From IMG/VR virus record IMGVR_UViG_3300034012_000597, positions 1 to 20,010 of that record: DNA of 20,010 nt; one strand, 5' to 3'. The stretch is from a virus. The notes beneath the pieces were generated by a model. It was not told the origin of the DNA and did not search any database. It was given only the letters and a program-made list of their open reading frames with translations. Positions 8,158-14,745 of this stretch are shown in pieces. Both the position numbers and the translations under genes were made by a program. Every line of letters begins with the position of its first letter. The first letter of the stretch is position 1.

Positions 8158-8159
8158 CC

Positions 8160-8807
8160 ATGCGCACGTCGTCGCCACTCGCCCTCTGTCTGCTCGCGCT
8201 GTTGTGCGGGTGTTCGCTGCCGCAATGGCGCGTCGGGCAGAAGACCGTTCCGGTGGATGCAGGCCCATCCGTGCAGGCGGTCGAGTCGCAGAGGCGGGCG
8301 GCTGCGCTCATCGTGGACCTGTCTGCGTCGCTCTCGGCGGATCCCGGCAAGCAGGTGGCGGACATTCACGCCGTTGCCGTGCCGCTTTCCGTTTCACTTG
8401 GCGAACCGCTGAAACGCGCGACCGTGTTTCAGGCGCCGGACGTGGTGACGGCGCTGCGGAAGTCGAGCCTGGACGCGCAGGCCAAGGCCGAGAAGTGGCG
8501 CGAGTTCGCGCGCAAGCACGCCGGCACGCCGCTCGAAGGGACGGGCGTGAACCTCGCGGGGCCGGCTGGACTGCTCGGGCTGATTGGCGTCGTGGCTGCG
8601 TGCATCGCGTTTCCGCCCATCGGATACATTCTGTTGCGCGCGCTGCCGGTGCTGTGGGGATTCTTTCGCTCCACGACCTCGGCCATCTCGGAATTTACCA
8701 CGGCCAACCCCGATGAGGGCGAACGGCTCAAACTCACTTTATCCCGCAAGATGGACGCCGCTCACAAGCGGCTCGTTAAAACTCGAAAAGCAACCTTCGC
8801 ACCATGA
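8160..8807 (+). CDS. Putative lipoprotein with internal membrane segment
   Basis: 215 aa from the ATG at 8160; a TTG at 8145 in the same frame lies inside the previous gene and is not preferred. Residues 1-18 form a lipoprotein signal: a short positive start, a hydrophobic core, and LCGC with C18 as likely lipidated residue. Residues about 137-170 are strongly hydrophobic (AGLLGLIGVVAACIAF then GYILLRALPVLWGFF) and probably cross the membrane once or twice. The C-terminus is charged and basic. The combination suits an envelope protein, perhaps a lysis accessory or superinfection-exclusion factor, but no family is recognised. The stop overlaps the next start (ATGA), so the two are probably translated together. 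Confidence 0.65.
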   Translation: MRTSSPLALCLLALLCGCSLPQWRVGQKTVPVDAGPSVQAVESQRRAAALIVDLSASLSADPGKQVADIHAVAVPLSVSLGEPLKRATVFQAPDVVTALRKSSLDAQAKAEKWREFARKHAGTPLEGTGVNLAGPAGLLGLIGVVAACIAFPPIGYILLRALPVLWGFFRSTTSAISEFTTANPDEGERLKLTLSRKMDAAHKRLVKTRKATFAP

Positions 8808-8998
8808 TTGACCGCATACAATCTCACACGGGCCAGATAGTCGGGTCCGCGGTTTCCAGCGGCGGTACGATCACGGCGGTTGCGGCTTGGCAGTCGCAGC
8901 TTGCGTGGGGCGTGACGATCACGGCGGGCGTGGTTGCGATTGTGTCGGGCCTTTTGACGATTCGCAGCATCTTGCGCCGCGACGTGGCAAGTAAATAA
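8804..8998 (+). CDS. Small holin-like membrane protein
   Basis: 64 aa beginning MIDRIQSHTG, in ATGA overlap with the lipoprotein gene. Two hydrophobic stretches (about 12-28 and 34-53) are followed by a basic tail, RSILRRDVASK. This size and layout match small phage holins, which make membrane lesions at lysis. There is no endolysin beside it in this window, so the call rests on topology alone. The first hydrophobic stretch is weak, and a single-span membrane protein is possible. It is in the same reading frame as the protease that follows, separated by one TAA and nine codons. Confidence 0.5.
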   Translation: MIDRIQSHTGQIVGSAVSSGGTITAVAAWQSQLAWGVTITAGVVAIVSGLLTIRSILRRDVASK

Positions 8999-9025
8999 CG
9001 CTTTCTGACATTCGCAGCATCTGCG
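8951..9025 (+). repeat. Imperfect direct repeat between holin-like and protease genes
   Basis: A 26-base segment at 8951-8976 recurs at 9001-9025, with a 13-base exact core (ATTCGCAGCATCT at 8960-8972 and 9010-9022) and a few single-base insertions or deletions. The first copy lies within the 3' end of the holin-like gene; the second ends exactly at the base before the protease ATG. It marks the downstream edge of the accessory island and may record a duplication or recombination join. Confidence 0.75.
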
Positions 9026-9964
9026 ATGCAGACAGCAACCAGCTTTCGACAATTCGCCGCGACTGCGCAAGCAAGGGTTAACCCTGCCGACGGCGTGATT
9101 TACGGCGTTTCGCTGATCACCGAGGGGCCGGCGCTGGGCCACGGAGTCTACATTGACTCGACGACCTTGCAGCAAGTGAAGACCGCCGCGGGAATGTATT
9201 CGGGCGGGCTGAAGGTAAAGATGGATCACGGCGGGGGCGCCGGTGACATCGTGGGCTTTATCGACAATCTGCGGATCGCGGGCGCGAAGCTTCTCGGAGA
9301 TTTTCACCTGCTGCAATCTTCCGAGCATCGGCAATACATTCTCGAAATTGCCGAGAAGATTCCCGACACGTTCGGGCTTTCGATCGCCTTTTCCGGTCCG
9401 TCTGAAATCGGCGTGGACAAGCGCGCGATGCAGCGTTGCACCGAAATTTACTCGGTGGACCTCGTGAGCGAACCCGCCGCGAATCCCGATGGGCTCTTTT
9501 CCCGCATGAAACTACAAGCCGAGGAACCTTCGGCAAACATCGAAATCGAACTCCCTATGAACGAAGAAATGAAAAAGGCCATTGAGGCCATGATCCAGTC
9601 CGCGCTCGCCAACGTCGGTGAGCGTATGTCGAAGCTCGAAGGCGCAATGCCTCCTGCCGTTGACCCTAAAGTAATCGCCGCCTCCTCGCAGGCCGACGCC
9701 GTGCAGCTCGCCGCAAAAGAAGGCGCGCTCTCTGCGCTCAAAGAGTTCTCGAAGAGCTTCGGCGCTCCTCCCGCGCTCGCGACTCCCGCTCCTGCCGCGG
9801 CGCCAGTCGTTACCTCGGACAAGTTCGAGCAGTTCGTCGCGAAGAAAGCCGCGGAACTGAAGGGCGACAAAGCTGCCGCCATCTCGTTCTGCATCAAAAA
9901 CCACTCGGCCGAATACATCGCCTACCGCGCCCGCGTTGTCGCTGGCGAAGTCGTCAAACTCTAA
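9026..9964 (+). CDS. Capsid maturation protease fused to scaffold-like domain
   Basis: 312 aa. The N-terminal half (about 20-160) matches the prohead serine protease pattern: KMDHGGG with H68, a DTFGLSIAF segment with S119, and RCTEIYSVDLVSEPA with E140, giving a plausible His-Ser-Glu arrangement as in HK97-type proteases. From about 178 the protein becomes helical, charged, then proline/alanine-rich, the expected composition of a scaffold. An in-frame ATG at 9557 (residue 178) could give a separate 135-aa scaffold, as lambda does with C and Nu3, though it lacks a clear ribosome binding site. The enzyme would cleave scaffold and capsid proteins during head maturation. Decoration and major capsid genes follow directly. 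The ATG abuts a direct repeat. Confidence 0.88.
   Translation: MQTATSFRQFAATAQARVNPADGVIYGVSLITEGPALGHGVYIDSTTLQQVKTAAGMYSGGLKVKMDHGGGAGDIVGFIDNLRIAGAKLLGDFHLLQSSEHRQYILEIAEKIPDTFGLSIAFSGPSEIGVDKRAMQRCTEIYSVDLVSEPAANPDGLFSRMKLQAEEPSANIEIELPMNEEMKKAIEAMIQSALANVGERMSKLEGAMPPAVDPKVIAASSQADAVQLAAKEGALSALKEFSKSFGAPPALATPAPAAAPVVTSDKFEQFVAKKAAELKGDKAAAISFCIKNHSAEYIAYRARVVAGEVVKL
9557..9964 (+). CDS. Possible internally initiated scaffold protein
   Basis: 135 aa in the protease frame from the ATG at 9557, beginning MNEEMKKAIEAM. It is a long helix, then an A/P-rich linker (APPALATPAPAAAPV) and a basic helical end, resembling capsid scaffolds. Lambda makes its scaffold Nu3 from an in-frame start inside the protease gene. 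No strong Shine-Dalgarno sequence precedes this ATG, but most genes here lack one. Existence as a separate product is inference. Confidence 0.4.
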   Translation: MNEEMKKAIEAMIQSALANVGERMSKLEGAMPPAVDPKVIAASSQADAVQLAAKEGALSALKEFSKSFGAPPALATPAPAAAPVVTSDKFEQFVAKKAAELKGDKAAAISFCIKNHSAEYIAYRARVVAGEVVKL

Positions 9965-9981
9965 CTCAAAACTAAACTAAC
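9965..9981 (+). promoter_or_regulatory. G-free A/C-rich translation leader of the decoration gene
   Basis: The 17 bases between the protease stop and the decoration ATG contain no G and are mainly A and C. No Shine-Dalgarno pairing is possible, and the leader should be unstructured. A similar 19-base G-free leader precedes the major capsid gene, suggesting these very abundant proteins use an unstructured, A-rich initiation signal. Confidence 0.5.
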
Positions 9982-10335
9982 ATGGCTACCCAATACATCG
10001 GCAACGGTACGTTCCTTGCCAATTCCGCGATCACTGCATTCCGCAATGTCGTGATCTCTAACAACCGCGGCGTCGGTCTTTCCGCCACCGCTGGCTCCGT
10101 TGACGGTGTTGCAATGATTGACGCCGCCTCTGGCGATTACGTCACCGTGCAATTCCTCAGCGCAAACGGCACGCTCCAGGGCACGCTCGTTGGCGCTCCT
10201 GTCACCGTTGGCGACACGCTGTTTGCCGGCGCATCTGGTCAAGTCGGTCCCGCGGGCACCGTGACCATCGGCAAGTCCCTCACGACCTCGGCCGACAACG
10301 GCGCTATCATCGAGTTCATCCCGAAGAACCTCTAA
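9982..10335 (+). CDS. Capsid decoration/stabilisation protein
   Basis: 117 aa beginning MATQYIGNGTFLANSAI, close in length to lambda gpD (110 aa). It is a beta-rich, Gly/Ala/Val/Thr protein with repeating hydrophobic strands (VVISNNRGVGL, GVAMIDAASGDYVTVQFL, VTVGDTLFAGASGQVG), in the style of DUF2190 and gpD-like decoration proteins that bind the expanded capsid and stiffen it. The position between protease/scaffold and major capsid protein is that of lambda gpD. There is no signal peptide or enzyme motif. The leader is G-free, so initiation does not depend on Shine-Dalgarno pairing. The decoration role is inferred from fold style and gene order. Confidence 0.75.
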   Translation: MATQYIGNGTFLANSAITAFRNVVISNNRGVGLSATAGSVDGVAMIDAASGDYVTVQFLSANGTLQGTLVGAPVTVGDTLFAGASGQVGPAGTVTIGKSLTTSADNGAIIEFIPKNL

Positions 10336-10354
10336 ACCAAAATAATTACCTACC
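10336..10354 (+). promoter_or_regulatory. G-free leader of the major capsid gene
   Basis: The 19 bases before the capsid ATG contain no G and are A/C/T-rich, again without a Shine-Dalgarno sequence. The AAAATAATTA block is the most A/T-rich stretch nearby. It may help initiation by remaining single-stranded; I do not see a convincing promoter in it. Confidence 0.45.
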
Positions 10355-11320
10355 ATGTACACTAATTCTGCTGCCGTTTTCCGCGGCGATGTTGCCGGCG
10401 TCCTCGAACAAGCCAAAGACTGGGAGACTGGTCTTATCGGCTTGGGCGTCATGCCCGTGCTCAATGTTCCCGTGCGCGCCGGTCAGTATCCGTCGTTCCT
10501 GCTCAAAGAGGGCCAGCTCCTCAAGAGCGAGGTCAAGAACCGCGCTCCGTATTCGTCCTTCGCTCGCGGCACGCGCTCCTTCAATCAGGAGACCTACGCC
10601 GCTTTGGAGTACGGCTACGAAGAGGCCGTTGACGACACTGTGATCGCCGACGTGTCGCGCTTCTTCGACGCCGAAGTCGTGGCCGCGAAACTCGCCAAGC
10701 GCAAACTCCTGCTCGCTCACGAGCTGCGCGTTGCCGCCGCGATCTTCAACACGTCGAACTTCACCTCGACGAACAGCGGCACGGCCTACACCGTCGCCAA
10801 CCTCGCGACGTTCGACGCCGCTCTCGACGTGCAGGACGCGATTGACCGTCTGCTCGCCAAGGGCGAGAGCACGAACAACCTCAAGGTTGTAATCCCGTAT
10901 CCCGTGTGGACCCGCATCCGCGCCTCGACGAAGTTCCAGAACCGTCTCCGCGGCGCTGGTATGTCGTCCGACACGATCCTCAACGCGTCGCTCGCGAACG
11001 CTGCCGAGGTCTTCGGTGTTGCCGAGGTGCTGATCGGCCGCACGAGCTACGACACCGCCGCCGAGGGCATCGCGTTCTCCGCCGGTAACGTCTGGGCCAA
11101 TACCTACATCTGGGTTGGCTCGGTCACCGAGTCGTCCGGTGGCTTCTTCGGCGGCGGCGCCGGATTTACCCTCAACTGGAGCGAATACGGTCCCGCGGTC
11201 GGCGTGTTCACCTACCGCGACGAGACGATCAAATCGAACATCGTGCGCGCTTCACACTACGTGTCCGAGAAGATCGTCAACGGCAACGCGGGCCAGTTGG
11301 TTGCTACCCAGTACAGCTAA
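10355..11320 (+). CDS. Major capsid protein
   Basis: 321 aa, close to lambda gpE (341 aa). It builds the icosahedral shell. The sequence starts MYTNSAAVFRGDVAGVLEQA with no long cleavable scaffold region, consistent with a separate scaffold in the preceding gene. The order is helical N-arm, a strand-rich region around ARGTRSFNQETYAALEYG, a long helix with KLAKRKLLLAHELRVAA (the spine helix expected of the HK97 fold), a central domain with VVIPYPVWTRIRAS, and a C-terminal strand region rich in Trp, Tyr and Gly. It follows the decoration gene and is closed by a strong terminator 23 bases downstream. The HK97 fold is inferred from context and secondary-structure pattern rather than from a motif. 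Confidence 0.9.
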   Translation: MYTNSAAVFRGDVAGVLEQAKDWETGLIGLGVMPVLNVPVRAGQYPSFLLKEGQLLKSEVKNRAPYSSFARGTRSFNQETYAALEYGYEEAVDDTVIADVSRFFDAEVVAAKLAKRKLLLAHELRVAAAIFNTSNFTSTNSGTAYTVANLATFDAALDVQDAIDRLLAKGESTNNLKVVIPYPVWTRIRASTKFQNRLRGAGMSSDTILNASLANAAEVFGVAEVLIGRTSYDTAAEGIAFSAGNVWANTYIWVGSVTESSGGFFGGGAGFTLNWSEYGPAVGVFTYRDETIKSNIVRASHYVSEKIVNGNAGQLVATQYS

Positions 11321-11342
11321 TCCCTCGCGGATTCAGCTTAAC

Positions 11343-11379
11343 GCCTCGCGCTCCAAAAGGGCGCGAGGCTTTTCGTTTT
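11343..11379 (+). terminator. Intrinsic terminator after the major capsid gene
   Basis: A perfect 9-base-pair GC-rich stem (GCCTCGCGC at 11343-11351 with GCGCGAGGC at 11361-11369), a 9-base loop, then TTTTCGTTTT at 11370-11379. This is a textbook rho-independent terminator. It would make the capsid genes the most abundant late messages, with the genes beyond depending on read-through, antitermination or another promoter. Confidence 0.88.
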
Positions 11380-11398
11380 GACGCCTCCGCAAGCGTCA
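11379..11398 (+). repeat. Short inverted repeat abutting the glycosyltransferase start codon
   Basis: TGACGC at 11379-11384 pairs with GCGTCA at 11393-11398; the last A is the first base of the ATG. It occupies the whole 18-base interval between terminator and gene and could form a small hairpin that hides the start codon. No Shine-Dalgarno sequence or promoter fits here. A functional role is uncertain. Confidence 0.5.
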
Positions 11399-13098
11399 TG
11401 CCACGAATCTCCCTTTGCGTCATCTGCGGCAACGAGTCCGAGCACATCGCCGCAATGCTCAATTCGTTCGCGCCGTGCTTCGACGAACTCTCGCTCGTGC
11501 GAGCCATCGGCAAGCGCGAGCCGGACGACACGATGCAACAGGCGCAAGCGTGGTGCGCGGCGAACGGCAAAGCGTTTCTCTTTGGCGAATACCGAAACGG
11601 ATTTACGGCGCGCGACTGGGATCACGTCGATTCATTCGGGGCTGCGCGCAATCAGGCGTTTCGCCAAGCGACCGGCGATTGGCTTATCTGGGCTGACTGC
11701 GACGACACGTCGGAAGGCGCGGACAAGCTGCGCGCTGATCTCTCCGCGATCCCCGCGGACGTCTCGATGGTGCGCTACGCCTATGACGTGCGCGGAAGCG
11801 GGAAAAAGCTTATGCGCGAGCGAGCGATTCGCGCGACCGCGTTTCGCGATGGGCGCATCTGGCATCATGCAGTCCACGAAAACCTTTTAATTCTTCCCGG
11901 CGACAAGCACGAGGACCGGCACGCGTGCGTCTGGATCCACTCGCCCAACAGCGTAAAGCGCGAGAATCGCCGTCGAAATCTCCGCATCCTCGGCAACAGC
12001 GTGATCGAGTGCGCAACGCAGTATTTCTACATCCACCAAGAGCACTATTGCAACCAGGACAAGCAGGCCGCGGAGCAGTTCGGCAAGCTCGCGCTGGGCT
12101 TCCCGAATCTACAACCGTCGTTTCGCTACGAGACGCTTCTCAACCTCGCGCGCATCTGCGGCAATTACCGCGAGGCGATGACGTATTGTATGGAGGCGCA
12201 CGGAATCTTTCCGTGGTGCCGAGAGGCGATCGCCGCAATGATTCTTCTTCACTTCGAGAAACGCGATGCGCGGCGCGCGACATGGTGGGCCGACCGTATG
12301 CTCGAACTTCGCGAGCCAAGCGAAGCCGAGAGGCCGTGGACGCATGAGGCGAAGTATTACGGCTGGGCCGGCTTCGACATTGCGGCTCGGGCGCACCGCA
12401 TGGCGGAAAACGCGAACAAGGCGAGCGAGCTTCAACGCAAGTTTCACGCGGGAGTAACGCCGACGATTTCGCTCATCCACGCGACGCGCGGTCGCTCAAC
12501 GAAGGCGGTCGGATGCCGTGAGTCTTGGATGAACACGGCGGCGAATCCCTGGAACGTCGAGCACGTCTTCGCGGTGGATTCCGACGACAAGGAAAGCGTC
12601 GCGATGGCGAAGCAGTTCGTCAGCGTGACGAGTCACGGTCGGTCATGCGTTGCAGCGTGGAATCTTGCGGCAAAGTCGGCGCGCGGAGATTTAATCGTGC
12701 AGCTTTCCGACGATTGGTTGCCGTCGCCGAACTGGGACTTGAAGTTGCTGGACCTTGTGAAAGGACGCGACCTCGCGCGCGAGCAAATCGTGATCGCGGT
12801 GAACGACGGTCATCGGCGCGATGACCTGCTCTGCATGGCGATTCTTTCCCGCGGCCGGCTTGAGGCCCAGGGCGAGCTTTTCTTCGACGGCTACGAATCC
12901 GTTTTCAGTGACAACGAGTTCTCCGTGCGCGCCTTCGCTGACGGCGTGGTGATCGACGCGCGCGACAAGATCACGTTCGAGCACGCACACCCGGCTTTCG
13001 GCAAGGCGCCGATGGATAAAACCTACGAGCACAACAATTCAAGCGAACGCTACAAGGCCGGCAAGGCGTTGTTCGACGCTCGCAACCCATCAAAATGA
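11398..13098 (+). CDS. Two-domain GT2-type glycosyltransferase with TPR-like centre
   Basis: 566 aa. It carries two GT-A domains. The first (about 1-190) starts ISLCVICGNESEHIAAML and has GAARNQAF then WLIWADCDD, with DCDD at 100-103 as nucleotide-sugar/metal motif. The middle (about 195-350) is helical and TPR-like, as in GT2 enzymes of the SunS type. The second (about 354-560) starts TISLIHATRGRS and has GDLIVQLSDDW with SDDW at 437-440 and a later FDGYESVFSDNEF acceptor-region segment. It probably transfers sugars to a virion protein or host surface glycan; the target is unknown. The fold begins immediately at the ATG, which supports this start just after the terminator. The stop overlaps the methyltransferase start (ATGA). 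Confidence 0.85.
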   Translation: MPRISLCVICGNESEHIAAMLNSFAPCFDELSLVRAIGKREPDDTMQQAQAWCAANGKAFLFGEYRNGFTARDWDHVDSFGAARNQAFRQATGDWLIWADCDDTSEGADKLRADLSAIPADVSMVRYAYDVRGSGKKLMRERAIRATAFRDGRIWHHAVHENLLILPGDKHEDRHACVWIHSPNSVKRENRRRNLRILGNSVIECATQYFYIHQEHYCNQDKQAAEQFGKLALGFPNLQPSFRYETLLNLARICGNYREAMTYCMEAHGIFPWCREAIAAMILLHFEKRDARRATWWADRMLELREPSEAERPWTHEAKYYGWAGFDIAARAHRMAENANKASELQRKFHAGVTPTISLIHATRGRSTKAVGCRESWMNTAANPWNVEHVFAVDSDDKESVAMAKQFVSVTSHGRSCVAAWNLAAKSARGDLIVQLSDDWLPSPNWDLKLLDLVKGRDLAREQIVIAVNDGHRRDDLLCMAILSRGRLEAQGELFFDGYESVFSDNEFSVRAFADGVVIDARDKITFEHAHPAFGKAPMDKTYEHNNSSERYKAGKALFDARNPSK

Positions 13099-13715
13099 CA
13101 CATCACGACGGCTACGAAATCTGCAAAGAAACGGGCGCGCTAAAATCAATCAGTCGCGAGATTACGGCGCACTACGACCACGCCTACGTTGCGCGATACG
13201 AGAATTATCCGCAGGCCGAGCTTTCAAGGATTCGCGCCGAAATCGTGATGAAGCACGCCGGCCAATTCGAGAACATTTGCGACGTCGGATTTGGAACGGG
13301 CGCTTTCCTCTCCGAGATCGGCCACAGGAACCCGATGGCAACGCTTCACGGCTTCGACGTCTCGCCCTATCGGCCTCCGCATTTCGTTCGCATCGAGCCG
13401 GACTGGCAGGAAAAGGAATGGGATGTTGTGACGTTCTTCGACTCGCTCGAGCACTTTGTCGATTTGCCGAAGGTCCGAGCTAAGGTCGTCGTCGTTTCCG
13501 TGCCGTGGTTTGACTGCGTGGCCGGCGAGAAATGGTTCGCGCAGTGGAAGCACCGCCGCCCCGGCGAGCATCTTTGGCACTTCACGTCGCTCTCGCTCTC
13601 TCGCGTGTTTCAGCGGATGGGAATGCGGGAGGTCTATGCCGGCAACCCCGAGGACGCGATCCGCATCGGCGACGGCAAGCGCCCGAACATTCTGACGATG
13701 GCGTTTGCCCGATGA
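13095..13715 (+). CDS. SAM-dependent class I methyltransferase
   Basis: 206 aa. It has the Rossmann methyltransferase motifs: DVGFGTGAF from residue 63 (SAM-binding glycine loop), HGFDVS with acidic D88 for the ribose, and VVTFFDSLEHF at 111-121 as motif IV. A later EHLWHFTSLSLSRVFQRMGM segment is typical of the Methyltransf_23 group, whose members often act on sugars, lipids or small metabolites. No target-recognition domain for DNA is visible. Being between two glycosyltransferases, joined by ATGA overlaps on both sides, it most likely methylates the glycan being built or its precursor. The exact substrate is unknown. Confidence 0.87.
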   Translation: MTHHDGYEICKETGALKSISREITAHYDHAYVARYENYPQAELSRIRAEIVMKHAGQFENICDVGFGTGAFLSEIGHRNPMATLHGFDVSPYRPPHFVRIEPDWQEKEWDVVTFFDSLEHFVDLPKVRAKVVVVSVPWFDCVAGEKWFAQWKHRRPGEHLWHFTSLSLSRVFQRMGMREVYAGNPEDAIRIGDGKRPNILTMAFAR

Positions 13716-14425
13716 AAATCTGCTTGGCCTATCCGCAGCGCCTCGGCGACATCATCCGCATCCTGCCGATCGCGCGGCACTTCGCGGCCGACGGAAACAA
13801 GGTGCTCGTCGAGTGCCTGCCGCCGTATCACGAGTTCTTCGATTGCGTGAGTTACTGCCGGCCGTCTCTGCGCGCGGAACGCGATGCGCACCGCTTCGAC
13901 GTGGTGCTTGACCTCGAAATCTGGCCGAATCGGTTCAACGAGTTCGTGGCATCCGGCAAGACCTGGCTGGACTTCGTTTACGGCTCAAGCCCGATGCTCG
14001 CCGGCATTGACCGAAAGCCAGTGTTCGACCTGATCGACGAGATGCCGGGGCTTGCCGACTACGGCTTGCCGGCCGACGCGAGCGTCTTTTCGCCGTTCGG
14101 TTATTCGCAGCGCGACAGATACACGCCCAAAAGCCTCGCCGAAGAGGCAAAGAAGCGCATTTGCGGGCCTTTCGTGACCTTGGCTGACCCTATTCATGCC
14201 GACGCGCTTTCGAGAGCTGGAATCGCGCGCAATTCAATCCTGACCGCGCATCGTTCGTCGCACCTGCCACGCCTACTTCGCGATGCGAAAAACGTCTTCA
14301 CGATCAATTCCGCGCCGTCGATTATCTGCGGGGCCGTGCGCAGCGAGTTTTGGCACGTCCTCGGAGGCGAACCGCAGAACGACGCGATCTCGCCCGCCTC
14401 GCGCATTGTGACATTCGGCGCCTAG
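13712..14425 (+). CDS. GT9/heptosyltransferase-like glycosyltransferase (compact)
   Basis: 237 aa from the ATG at 13712, overlapping the methyltransferase stop (ATGA); a longer in-frame reading from 13532 lies inside that gene. The N-terminus KICLAYPQRLGDIIRILPIA is the GT9 signature first strand and loop, seen in ADP-heptose:LPS transferases. DVVLDLEIW and a late FTINSAPSIICGAV match the positions of the family's DLQ and acceptor/nucleotide segments. Normal GT9 enzymes have two Rossmann domains and about 320-350 aa, so this one is shortened, mainly in the C-terminal half. It may be a minimal phage version or degenerate. It closes the three-gene sugar cassette, two bases before the stopper gene. 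Confidence 0.7.
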   Translation: MKICLAYPQRLGDIIRILPIARHFAADGNKVLVECLPPYHEFFDCVSYCRPSLRAERDAHRFDVVLDLEIWPNRFNEFVASGKTWLDFVYGSSPMLAGIDRKPVFDLIDEMPGLADYGLPADASVFSPFGYSQRDRYTPKSLAEEAKKRICGPFVTLADPIHADALSRAGIARNSILTAHRSSHLPRLLRDAKNVFTINSAPSIICGAVRSEFWHVLGGEPQNDAISPASRIVTFGA

Positions 14426-14427
14426 GC

Positions 14428-14745
14428 ATGGCCGTCCGCGACTTCGACCCGACTCAGCTCTCGACCGACTTTGACGCGATCTTGTCGCAAGCCGGAATCA
14501 CGTTCTCGTTTCTCGGCGCAAGCGTCACCGGCGTCTGGTCATCCTCGCGCGATGCGTTCGCCGACTTTGAGAACCAGCGCCGCGACGAGTCGAAGTTCAC
14601 CGTGTTTCTGACCACGAGCCAAGTCGCGACAACGCCTGCGCAAAGCCAGACCCTCGTGCGCGCAGGCGTCACTTACTTCGTCGAGCAGGTGCGATTTGAC
14701 GCCGAGGGAACGGGCGTCGAGATGGATGTCTGCAAGGTGATATGA
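14428..14745 (+). CDS. Head-tail stopper / FII-like completion protein
   Basis: 105 aa from the ATG at 14428; lambda gpFII is 117 aa. An upstream in-frame reading from 14350 overlaps the GT9 gene and is not preferred. The protein has an N-terminal helix (MAVRDFDPTQLSTDFDAIL), then beta strands including KFTVFLTTSQVA, GVTYFVEQVRFDAEG and VEMDVCKVI, the pattern of small head-tail joining proteins that close the portal channel. It lies between head genes and the gpZ-like tail gene, as FII does. The stop overlaps the next start (ATGA). Assignment depends on order and strand pattern. Confidence 0.7.
   Translation: MAVRDFDPTQLSTDFDAILSQAGITFSFLGASVTGVWSSSRDAFADFENQRRDESKFTVFLTTSQVATTPAQSQTLVRAGVTYFVEQVRFDAEGTGVEMDVCKVI

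Noticed and set aside
8145-8159. TTG start for the lipoprotein gene
   Set aside because: It lies within the preceding gene and would put five residues ahead of a well-formed lipoprotein signal that begins at 8160.
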